Of a stretch of 64,000 nucleotides of DNA, positions 34,338 to 46,335 are shown piece after piece. Source of the DNA: Isoetes taiwanensis. Its lineage: Eukaryota > Streptophyta > Lycopodiopsida > Isoetales > Isoetaceae. The stretch covers positions 11,244,101 to 11,308,100 of the forward strand of contig JAJEKV010000015.1 of NCBI GenBank assembly GCA_021234155.1. Direction: 5' to 3'. The notes under the pieces are model-generated. The model did not search any database. It saw only the letters and a list, made by a program, of their open reading frames with translations, and had not been told where the DNA came from. Every line of letters begins with the position of its first letter. Position 1 is the first letter of the stretch. A program made the position numbers and the translations under genes.

Positions 34338-35712
34338 AAAAGTTAGATAAGCATAGATATCACAACACGTGCCTTGGAAACTTCAAGGAGGCATCCAAAT
34401 GAACCTTCTAGGAACTCTACTCAGATTGGTGGTGTTTCTTTTCGTTTTGTCTTTTCTCTCTCTTCAGTATTTCAAAGTCTTTTCAGATGGTGCATTTAAG
34501 GGAATAATCGACCTATCCGTATCAACCAAAAAGCAAATCCAAACGATGCATGCACATGCACATATGTACGAAGGGTAGAAAAAGAGGGATAGATAAGTGG
34601 TAAGTCGAATCCGGTTGACAACACATGTTGCAACAATGACAAGTATGCACTGCAATAGGAATACCATAAAAACCTACCAATTTTCCATGCATGTAAGGCT
34701 GACATTGGACATATAATAATTTTTTTTAATGATATAATAAGCACATAAAGATCATATATATTATGAGCCAAGATTGCGTAAGGCAATAAAATACATCATA
34801 AAAGTGAATGTGACATTTATGCTAAAAACAATAATTGTGAAGTTTAGTAGATACAATATTACCAAGAACCTAAGAGGTATTTAAAGCATGTACAATTGGA
34901 AGCTTCAAGGAAGCATACAGACGAAGCTTCCACCATGAAAAAGTAGGATCATATTGCAAACACAAAGATGACATGTGGAACATCCCTGGCTATATATTTA
35001 TTTTCAACTTGAAATAAGAACTTCCTAGGAAAGCACCTATGAGCATCACATATATATTACTATCCTCATGCATCATTATCTTGCAGCCGTTATGAAGGTT
35101 TTTATTTGAAAAAAATGCCCTTGTTCTATCTCAATTTATTCAAGTCTCCCCCCTCCCCAAAACACGCGCAAAGTGCAATGTGAGGAGATTCAACATTGCA
35201 CTTCAAATCATCTATTCAATTTTGATGAAATCCTAGTAAAAGCCAAGCAGAAGTTTCTTCTTGCTCGTATCTAGCTTCATACATTTCCCCATATTCTCAA
35301 CTAGAATTAACAAAGAGAAAATTGGAAAATAATTCGGATAACCCCTAATCCTCAGTATGTTTGCTCTCCAAATCCATTCAAATTGTCATTCCAGTCTATG
35401 GATTGGCTTATTAACATGGACGATTGATTTCTCTATGATATTTGATTTGTGTCTTTTCTCTCTCTATAAGCGCCCCAAATTGGAGGCTCTTCCAAATTCT
35501 TTGTCAATCTAATTGTAACATTTTTCCTCATGGTAATCATGATATACTTCACAGACTTATCACAATTATTGCATATAAACATTTTGAATAATGTAAAGTA
35601 TAATGCAATGCATAAAGTTGGATAAGTATAGACATCAAAGCACTCGTCTTGGAAACTCTAAGGAGTCATCCAAAAAAAGCTTCTAGAAACTCTACTCAGA
35701 TTGGTGGTATTG
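34338..35712. repeat. ~100-bp direct repeat pair, 1.27 kb apart, in non-coding DNA
   Basis: 34338-34435 and 35608-35710 share AAAGTTGGATAAG(T/C)ATAGA, CTTGGAAACT(C/T), AAGGAG(G/T)CATCCAAA and CTCTACTCAGATTGGTGGT. A third weaker copy lies at about 34885-34935. The interval has no supported gene. It could be the remains of an LTR or MITE pair. Confidence 0.7.
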
Positions 35713-36039
35713 GGTAGAAGCATGATAGGGTGTACACATTTTTATTTAAATTGAAGTAGAGAATGTGGAACATTTAAGAACATTTAGAATACTTTTGTAT
35801 ATACTATACATATGTGGCAACTCCATCTTATTGTTTTCTGCCATGTTGCAACTCTTAATCATTTATTGTTGAGGCACTTAATTCTCGCTGAGATTCTATT
35901 CCAGAGGTAAAGCCAAACTAATCAAACCAACTAAAATTTCCCTCCAGTACCGGAATTTCAATTTGATCAAGCAAAGCATTCTTGATATCAACAGAGTTTT
36001 ATGAATTGTAAAAGAAGCCTCCAACTTCAGAATTGACGG

Positions 36040-38960
36040 ATGGAGCATTCTAATCCTAACTCGAGTATTGATTTCAATTCTAATGTGGACGAATCTGATT
36101 GCCTCATTTCAGGGGAGTCCAACAGAGGGAAACGCAAGCATCCTGCCTCAACTTGTAGCAGCAAGTTTGGATATATAACCAAAGAAATAAAATGCAAAGT
36201 TGACATTGTTGCAAATTGTATTGAGGAGCAGGCCAGTCAATTGAGGCCTGATCAAAGGAAGGTCATGGCTAGGATGCTACAGGATGAGAGATTGCATTTC
36301 TTCGTTGAACTTATTATTGGAGATCCTCATGAAGCAATTGTGAAGCATTCAATGGTGGAAAACATTCGAGATGGATTTCATGATGTAAAGCATGCAAATA
36401 GTCATGACAAACTGGCAGCTAAACATTCCTTATTATCAATGATAGTTGGAGAGAATGGTAATCTTAAGCACAAAGGAATTGGCTCCAAGATACTTCAAGT
36501 ACGAGCCACTAATATGACCAAGGCTGCAATAAGGAGGAAAAGAATGGCCCTTAGTGGAGCAAATATATGGGCATTGGCTGGAAGACAATCTAGATCAGAC
36601 AAGCTTGATGAATCAACTAAAACGCTAGTTCATGACTTTTGGCTTTACAACACAAAGGTCTCTCCAAAATACATGGATGTGAGAAAGAAGAGAACTCTTC
36701 CAATCCAATTCTTAGACATAACTCAGGTTAGAATCATCAAGTCTTTAGTAGATATCTGGGAAGTAAGAATGTACATTTCCATTCAAATTATCTATTGAAA
36801 TTCCTGTCCTCTATGTACACTCGCCTAATGTTTTATCTTTTTAGTAAAAATGTTTAGGTAATGCATTATACTACTTAATTATAGATAATCTTATATGTAC
36901 AGTTTTTAGGTTTTTACTCTCTCCTAGAACAGCTCCTATTTGATGTACATGTGTAAGAATGTTTATTCCATACTCAAGCATAAAATATGTATTTCCTTGG
37001 TATAAACATAGAATGTATTCTTATGCAATATGGAAAATTAGTATGTACTTAAAGAACATCTAATTTTGAAGTTTACTATGGTTGCTGCAGATATGTTCTC
37101 ATCTATACATTTTGAGTACTAACATGTACCTTTTGTATAAAACTATGTACTTTGAGAGCTATATAAGACTTTTTGATACATATATGTACCTAAAAGTTTG
37201 TTAATTTATCAAATATACATGGGATGAATTGATTTGGCTCCTTTTTAATGGTAGAAATGTACCTTCAATGTATCAGGGATATGGTTACTATTCCTGTTTT
37301 TTCTCTTTCTTCTTTCAATGAATAATTAATGTTGTTTGCATATGCGGGCAGAATTGTATGAATTGTTCAAGCATCCACAGCTCAATGTTGGTCTTAGAAT
37401 GTTTGAATACCTTAAACCTACATGTGTACGCAGGCTGAAGGAGAGAAACACATGTTGTTGTTTGACGCACGAGCAAGCTGAACTATACAGAAAAGCATTC
37501 AATATTATGAGGATCAAGTGGCATACTAATTGTACATGTTCATGTAATGTATGTGCTGCAGACATCCATGGTGGTATATGTCAGGCTCCATCTCAAACAT
37601 TTCCAACAATCCGCACACTTTGGAGAGCAATAGTTTGTGACAAGGTAGATGGGGCTGAGTGGCATCGATTAGATTGTGTGAAAGGGAAATGTAGCCATTG
37701 TGGTATAAAGAAAATTCAGTTATGCCCTCAAGAAGAAGATCTTGTTGGAGATGCAGTTATAGACTGGCAAGTCTACCAATATGTCAATGAGACAACCAAG
37801 GCAGGAACATCCAGAGGAATGAGATTGGTTACTGAAAAAGAAAGCATGAAGACTATGATTGAAAAACTAGTTGACAATCTTTCAAAATTTATGTACCACA
37901 ATTTTATACCTCATTGGCAAAGCAGGCAATTCAAGAAGTCTGTTGAAACTTTGAGGGATGATGCTGTTTTATTTGTGATGGATTTTGCAGAAAATTACAC
38001 ATTGCAGCCTCTAAGGGAGGTTCAATCTGAACATTGGAATATTGAGCAGATTAGCATTTTGGTGCACGTCACAATGATGAAAGTGAATGGCAAGCTGAAT
38101 ATACATGATTCTCATTTTGTACAGGCTTCCTTGAAAAAACATCATCAATGGCTGATGGAGATTGATGGTTCACATTTGAAAATCCATGTAGTATGGTCAG
38201 ATGGATGTGATGCATAATTCAAATCATCTCATGCATTTTATATAAATATTGGCAAGTACTATCAAGCCTACGGAATTAGGGTACAATGGAACGTCTTTGC
38301 CTCTAGTCATGGGAAAGGCGAGCACGATGGTCAGGGTGCAATTGAGAAGAGATTTCTTGCTGATGAACAAAGGAAGGAGAATGGATTGGTGCTTCAACTG
38401 CCTGATATGCTCTCTGGCAGAGAAAGTGTAACACAAGATGGATTATTTGGGAAATCATAGAAGATAATATAGAGAGGGATCCACACTCTCACTGTGAGTC
38501 ATTGCCTGGGACTCAATCAGTCCATTCCGTGTCAGCCTTAAATCCTGAAGATCCAACCATTCTCATATGGAAGTCTCTTTCCTATTTTTGTAAAGCATAT
38601 TTGAAATTTGAATGGCATAATTGTGAGAACCTACAATATTGTGGACATTGGAAGCTGCAAAAGCTGCAACCTAATTCAGTAAACATTGATTATGATGAAG
38701 AGCTTGCAGATTTTTTTGCTGCAAATGATGAAAGGTTAGATGACACATTACAAGTAGGAGACGGTTTTGCCTTATTTGCTGCTTCTGGGAATGAGGAGGA
38801 AGTGCCTTATTATGTTTTGTTGTGCAACAAGGAGAAACATATTCTGGATCAGGATGTCGGATGGGCATATTTGCCCTTTATTCCAAGATCTGGACCGTAC
38901 ATAGCGATCCTCGTTTATGGGGTATGCATGTACAAGTTTTTGTATACTGTATGTTAAGGT
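36040..38960 (+). pseudogene. DFAENY-type DDE-like transposase 2
   Basis: Exon 1 (36040-36726) starts MEHSNPNSSIDFNSNVDESD and ends QFLDITQ|GT; exon 2 begins at about 37326. It contains LKERNTCCCLTHEQAELYRK, CTCSCNVC, CSHCGIKKIQLCP, VMDFAENY (about 37978), EVQSEHWNIEQISILVHV, VVWSDGCDA (about 38191) and SSHGKGEHDGQGA (about 38307). A TAA at 38215-38217 stands where the family has Gln (SDGCDA-stop-FK), one C-to-T change from CAA. The C-terminal part (about 38502-38860) has FEWHNCENLQYCGHWKLQKL and LQVGDGFALFAASGNEEEVP but is truncated relative to transposase 1. Length and order otherwise match transposase 1, including the intron position. I infer a cut-and-paste transposase with an RNase-H-like fold. 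Confidence 0.75.
36795..37275. repeat. ATGTAC-word cluster in the intron of transposase 2
   Basis: ATGTAC / GTACAT (a palindromic ATGTACAT core) recurs about nine times in 480 bp (near 36814, 36896, 36942, 37050, 37130, 37147, 37183 and 37257). It recurs at 38928-39020 and again in the minus-strand gene intron at 62790-63000. It appears to be the private word of this element type. Confidence 0.55.
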
Positions 38961-39029
38961 TTGCAAAATACTATAAGGTTTGAGAGAATGTACTTAATGG
39001 TGTTAATTTTGTACATGTATTGTGAATAT

Positions 39030-39338
39030 ATTTTAGGGGCTCTCGCTGCCCTACGTAACCCCCCGTGTGAATATGCACCCAAACCAAAGGGGGTTTAAGG
39101 GGGATTTTAATCTAGATGTGTTAAATGCAATGGTTTATGTTAATAATGTTAATGGTAGGTGTGTGTTGATTGTTATATTAAAAAAAATTTTGGGCCCTTC
39201 GGGCCCTAATTAAAGCAAACATAGGTAAACTTTATGGGCCTAAATATTAATTACTAAAAACCACAATAACACGAAGATAAACAAATTATTTCCATGGCAA
39301 ATGGATTTAATTGATGATTGCATGTATGCATTCTTATA
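39030..39338. other. No gene; contains a GGGCCC hairpin
   Basis: GGGCCCTTCGGGCCC (39193-39207) forms a tight hairpin in AT-rich DNA downstream of transposase 2. Nothing else can be supported. Confidence 0.4.
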
Positions 39339-39472
39339 TACATGGCATTCAAGTATTACCCATTTTTCTCAAAACAGTCAATAAGCCGCTTAAGCATTTC
39401 CTAGCACTCTATATATACATGGTATTCAGATATTCCCCATTCTTCTCAAAATAGTCAATAAGCCGCTTAAGG
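39339..39472. repeat. Tandem duplication of the last exon end of the minus-strand gene
   Basis: Two copies of ATACATGG(C/T)ATTCA(A/G).. ..TCTCAAAA(C/T)AGTCAATAAG. Read on the minus strand each encodes KRLIDYFEKNG; the inner one ends LNTMYI-stop. The duplication lies outside the stop. Confidence 0.8.
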
Positions 39473-40690
39473 AAGCCAGGCACAAGCTAATCCTAACCAT
39501 AGCCAGGAAGCGTTTGTTTTCTCTGGTGAAGATACGTCCGGAAGTAGCAATGTCAATAATTTCTGGAACTCCTGTGGCAGATAAACACTGCTCAATTCCT
39601 CATCCTTGCCCATAACCATTTCATTGTCACGACCTGCATTGATACACATCATATTTTAGGTAAATGCCTTTTCCAACTAGAAAGGGGAACAGATAAAGTT
39701 TACCTTGCGGACCTTGTCTTGTATAACAAATTATAAACTGAGGCAATAACAAAAGAAGTAAGGCATTAACCATAGATTTCAAGGAACTGCAGTTGACAGT
39801 AGCGCCCAGCAAAATTTGTAAAGATAGCAATTGCATGTCTAGCTGAACATCATAAGCTCGTGATTCACCAGTTTTCAATTTTCTATGTTAATTGACGAGA
39901 TAAATGACCAACAAGTATCAAATTGTTCATTTCCCGGATTATGCAATCCTTGCCTTCTTTCCATGTGGAATCTCATCCCACCAAGGATGATTGTTGCTGA
40001 TAACCAGCGAAGCAACTTTTCAGCAAGGCTTTCTGAGTAGCCTTTTGCATTATTATAAACCTGGTCATGATTGGCCATAGGGCATTCATTCACTAGGGAT
40101 GATAGAGCCGATATTCCTATGAAAAAAAGCTGGCACTTTTCCTGCAAATCAAAACAATAGAATACTTTCCACTTGCCCTTCTAGAAACAAGAATCCTAAC
40201 AATATAAAACAGACCTCTTCAGTTGAGACGGACGGTGGACGGCTATGGAGAAGCATACAAAGAGCTAAATTACGGGTCTCGTTCATGGCCACAATATCAA
40301 CACATAGCTCTGTTGCTTCTGCTTCAACCCACTGGATGATTTCCCAAGCATCTTGAATAGACAAGCTGAAATGTGGTTTGTAGGACTTCTCTTTTTGAGA
40401 TAACTTCAGTGCTTGCTGCATTTTTTGAAGAATAACTGAAGCAGGCAGCCCAGGACACACAACCTGCACATCACTTTGACTGGAATTGCTATTGACATCC
40501 TGGAAACTAGCAAAAAGATAAAATATGTCCGATATCTCACTGCCTTCACAAGATATTTTACAGAATTTGCAATGCCACCCTTCTTCCTGCTCTACTACAA
40601 GAGTTCGACAGTGGGTGTGGGATCTTCGTACATGGACATGCTCCAGGTCCAATTTAAAAACTCTCATCCGACAAACCTGTGAACCACAAG
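39410..40690 (-). pseudogene. Unrecognised multi-exon gene, possibly decayed
   Basis: Four exon-like blocks on the minus strand with plausible splice sites. About 40680-40213: VCRMRVFKLDLEHVHVRRSH, EGWHCKFCK, FSLSIQDAWEIIQWVEAEAT, ALCMLLHSRPPSVSTEE. About 40142-39900: EKCQLFFIGISALSSLVNEC, SESLAEKLLRWLSATIILGG. About 39860-39770: QLDMQLLSLQILLGATVNCS. About 39640-39410: EELSSVYLPQEFQKLLTLLL, then a frameshift at about 39480 into FLKRLIDYFEKNGEYL. The predicted protein is helical and Leu-rich with a Cys/His patch near its start. I do not recognise the family. It converges on transposase 2, as the NIF-like gene converges on transposase 1, but it could equally be a host gene. Confidence 0.45.
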
Positions 40691-40859
40691 TGAATTCGTA
40701 TTAAAGTTAGTGTGTCCTTTTAACAAGCTTTCTTAGATTTCTAATGCCTCACCTGCCCACCGTCTATCCATCAAATGGTGCTGGAAAACGGAGTAACCTG
40801 GCCCTTGTGTCCTCTGAAAAACAGATTTGAACGGAGGCCTTTTTACAGACGAACTATGG

Positions 40860-40995
40860 CAAAGCCCTGCTTATGGTAATGAATCCAGGGCCCTGCTTAT
40901 GGCAAAGCCCTGCTTATGGTAATGCTTATGGCAAAGCCCTTTTACAGACGAACTTATGGCAAAGCCCTGCTTATGGTAATGCTTATGGTAGCTAG
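40860..40995. repeat. GCTTATGGTAATG / GGCAAAGCCCTGCTTATGG tandem repeat
   Basis: About five short copies of (GAACT)ATGGCAAAGCCCTGCTTATGGTAATG in the 5' flank of the preceding minus-strand gene. No function is evident. Confidence 0.85.
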
Positions 40996-41775
40996 AAGAC
41001 GTGGTCGGGCAAGAACAGGTCCCGGCTTGTGTCTCGGGGGCATTCCCTGCGCTTTGCAACTCCAGGTGAGGAGGGAAGATCAATAGCAACGGAAAAAGAG
41101 AAGCGGGAAACCCTGCTTGGAAACCCTGCAGCATTGTAATGCTTTCGATTCTTGCCTTCTTTCTTCCTAACCCTAAAATAACCCTAAAACATCATGGCAC
41201 GATGCTTGCATGCAAAACTCTGAAAATGGCAACTAAAATAAAAAGAGGGCTTTTGTTGTGAGCCCTTGGATGTTGGACCATTGAAAAAAAAAAAGCTAAA
41301 TCAACGACCAAGAAATGGTGCACTCTAGATGTACGCATTAGTACATCCATTCGAATACGCCATGAAATCTTAGGAAAACCTTTGTGAAAAGCGTACAAAA
41401 ACACAAAGAAAACCCCCTGTTATTATGCTACATATTAGAAACAGAATGCTTGCTGGGGAAAAAGGTCATTTCAACCTATTATTACCAGTTCATGAAGGGG
41501 ACTCAACATAAATACAAGCTAATTGAAACTAAGAGAGCACTAGTTCTAGCATAATCTGTCATTGGCGTGAGGTTTCCAATAACTCAAATAAGCCACTAAG
41601 TTTGCATATGCACTATCTCTAGAGGTACATGACATGCTGATGCCAAGTCTCCCTGATTGTGGAGAATTTAGATTCATAAAGAGTACTTGACTCTTTGAGA
41701 TGTACAAGAAAGAAAAACAACATTGTACTAGCCTTGTTATTTTTGGCAAATTCTGTTGGAAAAAATATAATCTGG

Positions 41776-42750
41776 CACTCTAATCGGATATCTGTTTGTA
41801 ATGTCTATTGAAAGATCATGCAATGATCTAAATAAATCAATATGTTCATGAAACTTACAGAGATAAAGCAAAGGACTCACTTGTTGAGCACCTTCCCAAA
41901 AAAAAAAACAGTCTCAGAAAAACTTATACCATGCATTAGCAATCTCGAATTTTGATACCATTTCAATTCAAGCAGGTGCTTTGATTTGCAAAGAATGTAT
42001 GATCAAAAATCTAGCACCAAAAAATTTGCAGAACCCTTTCAAAATTGACAGTCTGACCAAGTAAAAAAAAAGTCAATGTTTCAAGCAGAATGCTATTTTT
42101 TGCAAAATAAGCAAATGGATCTTTTTTGAAAATTTTCACTTGGAGCACTTTCTGATAGATCTACATGAACAGTGCATCAGGTTCATTCAACAAAAATCAT
42201 GCAAATAGACCCTAAAAAATGACTTCTTGTCTGGCAGGTTGTAACTCTGCATTGTGGTACATTTTGGTAACATATTGGTACACAATCTGATATATGTTTG
42301 CTATGTCTATTGGAAGACCATGCAATGATCTAAGTAAACCAATATATACAAGAAACTTGCAGAAATAAAGCAAAGGACTCACTTGTTGAGCACAAAAAAA
42401 AAGGGCAGTCTCAGAAAAACTTATATCATGCATTAGCAATCTCAAATTTTGATACAATTTCAATTCAAACAGGTGCTTTGATTTACAAAGAATGTATGAC
42501 AAAATGTCTAGCCCCAAAAAATTTGCTGAACCCTTTCAAGATTGACAATCTGACCAAGTCAAAAAAAGTTTTTTTCAAGCAGAATCCTATTTTATGCAGA
42601 ATAAGCAAATGGATCCTTTTTTTTTTAATTTCCACTTGGAGCACTTTCTGACAGGTTGCATGAACAGTGCATCAGGTTAATTCAATAAAAATCATGGAAA
42701 TAAGCCCTAAAAATGACTTCTTGTCTGGCAGACTGTAACTCTGCATCTTG
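41776..42750. repeat. Tandem duplication, ~480-bp unit (2 copies)
   Basis: Copies at about 41776-42245 and 42285-42750 share long blocks, for example AAAGCAAAGGACTCACTTGT, CATGCATTAGCAATCTC and GAACAGTGCATCAGGTT, at roughly 90% identity. They are non-coding. Words of GGTACAT appear at the junction and right end. Confidence 0.9.
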
Positions 42751-43418
42751 GTACGTCTTGGTACATTGTGGTACATGTTTGTGCATGTAATAATCAATTA
42801 AAGCATTTAGAAACACAATTGAAACACTTAAAAAATTTTAGAAACATAATTGAAACACTTAGAAACATTTAGAAACACAATTGAAATACTTAGAAACATT
42901 TAGAATCCAATTGAAAGCTTAAAAGTTGAAAGACAAGAAAATAGTTTTTGCATTATCTTGAAATGTTAACAAGGTTCACATTTCAACTCATATCATCTTA
43001 TTTTTTATTCTGTGGCAAGGTCCTAGATAACACATATGTCGGCAGTGAAGTGGTGTTCTCATTGAGCTTTGTAAAACATTGAGTACAAATGGATTCCTCA
43101 CTAGGGATAGATAAATTTGGAAATATGAACTTTAAATGCTCCGAAACTAGACAATCATCGAGAGCATGATGAAACTGAAGAATACAACATAAAAGATAGT
43201 TTTATCCGCCACTTGGTCGATGCAAAGGTGAGAAGACTCGATGACTGCTCCTCATCGGGAAGAAGAACCACGCCTTCTTAGGTTTTTGAGGAAACCCAAG
43301 CAAATAGTTGAAGCACGACCCCATGCACTATGGCAACCACAAGACCTTAAACAATCCTGCAGAATCAAGGCTGAAAGAAAAATAACCCGTCAATGAGTTA
43401 GATACCATAGGCAAGAAG

Positions 43419-43690
43419 ACTCGGAGGCTCCAGGGCCACGCCGAGAGAAAGAAACAACAGCCGACCAATCGGGAACCGTCCGCGGAATGACCATCGCGGG
43501 AAAAAACAACCGATTAGTGCTGCCTCGGAGGCTACAGCGCCACGCCGAGAAAAAACAATAAATATGATCTCGGAGGCAACAGCGCCACGCCGAGAGAAAA
43601 CATGAATAATAAATATTGACTCAGAGGCTACAAAGCCACACCGAGAGAAAACATGAATGAATAAATAAAATACTAGAGCCATGCCGAGAA
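43419..43690. repeat. Tandem repeat with CTCGG...CCGAG mini-hairpins (about 5 copies)
   Basis: The unit is CTCGGAGGCTACAGCGCCAC plus GCCGAGAGAAAACATGAAT. In each copy CTCGG and CCGAG are complementary, so the transcript would make a row of small stem-loops. Confidence 0.85.
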
Positions 43691-43864
43691 AGAGTAAACC
43701 AATAAGACAACCCATCAAGGGAGGGAGGGTAAGGGAAACTGGTAGGACAGAAGAGAAGAAGAAAACTATAAAAAAAGTAGCTCAAGAGAACGCCGATGAG
43801 GACGAAGCAGAAGAAACACGTATATAAAGGAAAAGAAAATGGGCTCAAAATAGCAGATGACGTC

Positions 43865-43925
43865 CCTTGCCAAAGAATGGCGGTTCTATTGCGTTGCAAT
43901 AGAACCTTGACATTCTTTGGCAAGG
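43865..43925. repeat. Large inverted repeat (arms ~15+11 bp)
   Basis: CCTTGCCAAAGAATG pairs with CATTCTTTGGCAAGG, and the inner GGTTCTATTGC pairs with GCAATAGAACC, almost closing the whole 61 bp. It is a strong candidate for a folded RNA or an element end. Confidence 0.88.
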
Positions 43926-43949
43926 TCCTAGATAACACATATGTCGGCC

Positions 43950-45045
43950 GATAGAAGAGGAACAACTTCCAAAAAACTCGGCACAAAGACGAGATTAAAG
44001 TGAAAAGAGATAATGGAAACAAATCGAAAACATGTACAGAAAACAATGGGATAAGAGAACATGAATAGATACATGAGCCATCAAGGTCAAGCTGGCAAGA
44101 AAGAACGAGCAACAACAGAACGGATGTGTTAATAGGGATAATGAAACAAGAAGATAAAAGAACCATGGGACAAACGAGGCAGAACGAGCAAGTAAGGAGT
44201 TCTAGAGTACCTGGAGATGGCTCATCGAAAGAAAAAGAGCAATCAAGGCAAGCAGAGTACAAAGATGGAAGAGGAAACCAAGAAAAAAGGGGAGATAAAG
44301 AAAAGACAGAGACAATGGAACAATGAAGAAGGAGAATGAGCAAGTAATACCAGAATCCACACAGTGGAATGCATAAAATGAAGGAGGATACAATGGAACC
44401 ATGCCTTGAGATATGGAAAAGGAATATAAAAATGAAAGAGAATGGATTAATGAGGGGAAGGGACTTGACAACAGCAGACAGAGCCACGAACATGATAACA
44501 TCAACAAAGTAATGATCTCAAGTCAAGTGACTAATATATCAGTAAATACTACATTAACAAAGAGATTATAAAACCCAACTATCCTAACAAGCAATAGAAA
44601 AAAGAACACGAAGACAAAGAAACCAAAGAAGGAACCAATGGAACCAATGTCACTAGAGTTAATCAGACCAGCAAGTTAAAGGAACTTAAATAAGGGAACA
44701 ATGCAAACACAACCAAATAGAGAAATGATATCAAATGGAGCTACTGAGATAATGAGAAGAGTATAGCAAACAGATTACAAGGAACCCATAATGAAGCACG
44801 TAGAACCTAATAGACAAGATTGAAATTCGGTATAAAACAAAGGGAGAAACGAGTCTACAAAGGTCACTACAACAAAATGAAATAAAATGCACAAGTGAAG
44901 TTGATGGGACGGATGGAGCAAGTGGAACGAATCTACAAACTGGAGTAAAAAGGGGAGACAAAGGAGACCCCAAATGACCAAAACCACCTAGAAACAAACG
45001 AATTTATTGACAAACTAGAACAGAGTGCAAATTTTTAGAGGGTTT
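43950..45045. other. A/G-rich non-coding stretch
   Basis: The plus strand is rich in GAAACAAG-like words. The minus strand therefore gives long hydrophobic Leu/Ser/Phe frames, which I regard as composition artefacts. No gene is supported. Confidence 0.5.
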
Positions 45046-45048
45046 TTT

Positions 45049-45971
45049 TAACAATGACGAGATAAAATAGCAGATGCAACTAATGTAGAACCTGTCCCAC
45101 TAAATATATCTAATATCAAACCTTCTTTGGGACTCATGTTCTCAATGATGAATTTCATGAAGTCAATTGATTTCTCAATGAGCTTTCTACCTGGTGATGA
45201 TTGACTCGCAGCAAGTCTACTTCCAGGTGTAAAGAAATGTTTCAGTGAAGCTTTGGCACATGAGAAACCATCATCTGAAAAGACCGCATCATAAAAGATT
45301 CATAAGATTGTTACCATATAATTTTAACATTCATTACATTAAATGAAAATATAGCCAAACTTACTTTCAGAAATGCCACTTGTTTGAAGGGATGGTTTTG
45401 TTACCTTTCTTGACCATAAGTTAACAATAAGCACATTATTTGCAAACATCCCCATTCTATCTTTTGTGTAGCCAAAAGCTCCATCTTGTTGCAGAAAATA
45501 AAATCTTGTAGTTTCTAGGCATTTCAGCCTTGCCTCTTTTTCTATTGTCTTCAATTATTCTGGTGAACAAATAGATACTATCCAACCATCATCATCTAAA
45601 CATAGGGTTCCAAAGGAGAATGCAGCTTGCACCAAACTGTGGGTGCATTTGTTCCACTCTGGAACCTCCAAATAATCGTTGCTTTGCAAGTCATGTGTGG
45701 GAAAGTCAATGATAACTAAATCATAGCCCCAATCTCTTGTAACTCCGCTTCTGCTATATTTATGAGAGTCCCTGGAATGAACTTTTGAAAACTCCCTCAC
45801 TTCATTAAAGCAAGGACAATCTTGCTTCTTAGTATATTGCCAATGAACTACTCCCAGAAAGCAAGGTAGTGAGGTTTTCGGAAATGGTTTTTAATGCAGA
45901 TATTTAAACAGTAAGAAAACTAGATTTACCTTTCCAGAGGAAGGGCGCCGGTGAACCTCCTCCAAAACCTA
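45049..45971 (-). pseudogene. N6/N4 DNA-methyltransferase-like gene, copy 3 (C-terminal part)
   Basis: Blocks on the minus strand: a short exon GGGSPAPFLWK ending AAAG|GTAAAT (45971-45930); about 45870-45365; then 45274-45049, joined by GAAA|GTAAGT and TTTCAG|AT. The middle exon has GVTRDWGYDLVIIDFPTHDL, the motif IV position (IDFPT instead of DPPY), followed by LVQAAFSFGTLCLDDDGWIV and FYFLQQDGAFGYTKDR. The last exon has PGRKLIEKSIDFMKFIIENM and motif I ILDIFSGTGSTLVAS, then stops at SRHC, so the SAM-binding loop is there but the tail is missing. A TAA at about 45555-45557 interrupts the middle exon. Motif order IV before I makes it beta-class, as in copies 1 and 2. No ParB-like part was found upstream. 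It is divergent from the MULE-like transposase at 47829. Confidence 0.72.
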
Positions 45972-46085
45972 CGATGAAATGCCCTGTCAGAAAAAATCTC
46001 TGTTGAGAAGCACAATAGTTTATGTGGCAAAAGCCTTCTTTGACAGGCTTTGAAGGACATTGCCGAACAACTCGAGGGTGCATCT

Positions 46086-46335
46086 GATGAATCCCAGGAG
46101 AAGTTGACTAGAAGTTTTTATAACAGAGGAAGGAATTGGAATTTGGAGAAGTCCAGAAAAAGCCCGCTGCTGTAAATTCAGATGATCTATTCAGATGTTT
46201 CACTTCTTCAAAACTATCTCAGATGCAGGAATATCAACAAGAGCTCCAGGATTTGCAGGCTGTATTGGATGCAAAGGAAAGCCGCGTTCTCAGACTTGAA
46301 TATGAAATCAAGCTGAAATCTGGTTTGTAGTTCTT
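46086..46335 (+). pseudogene. Short coiled-coil exon-like fragment
   Basis: About 46136-46330 is open and encodes LSQMQEYQQELQDLQAVLDA then ESRVLRLEYEIKLKSG with a heptad pattern. It is isolated between repeats, with no clear start or partner exons. It could be a captured gene piece. Confidence 0.3.

Larger units (their letters stand above)
43014..43948. repeat. Exact 30-bp direct repeat, 905 bp apart
   Basis: GGCAAGGTCCTAGATAACAC plus ATATGTCGGC occurs at 43014-43043 and 43919-43948. The right copy overlaps the end of a large hairpin. This may be a fragment copied from one site to the other, or the ends of an internal element. Confidence 0.85.

Noticed and set aside
39193-39207. GGGCCC hairpin followed by CTAA as a Helitron 3' end
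   Set aside because: CTAA overlaps the stem instead of following it by several bases, and no TC start after an A with matching interior was found.
43398-44997. Long hydrophobic minus-strand frames resembling membrane proteins
   Set aside because: The plus strand is A/G-rich, so the minus strand yields Leu/Ser/Phe runs. There is no start context, domain or homologue between frames.
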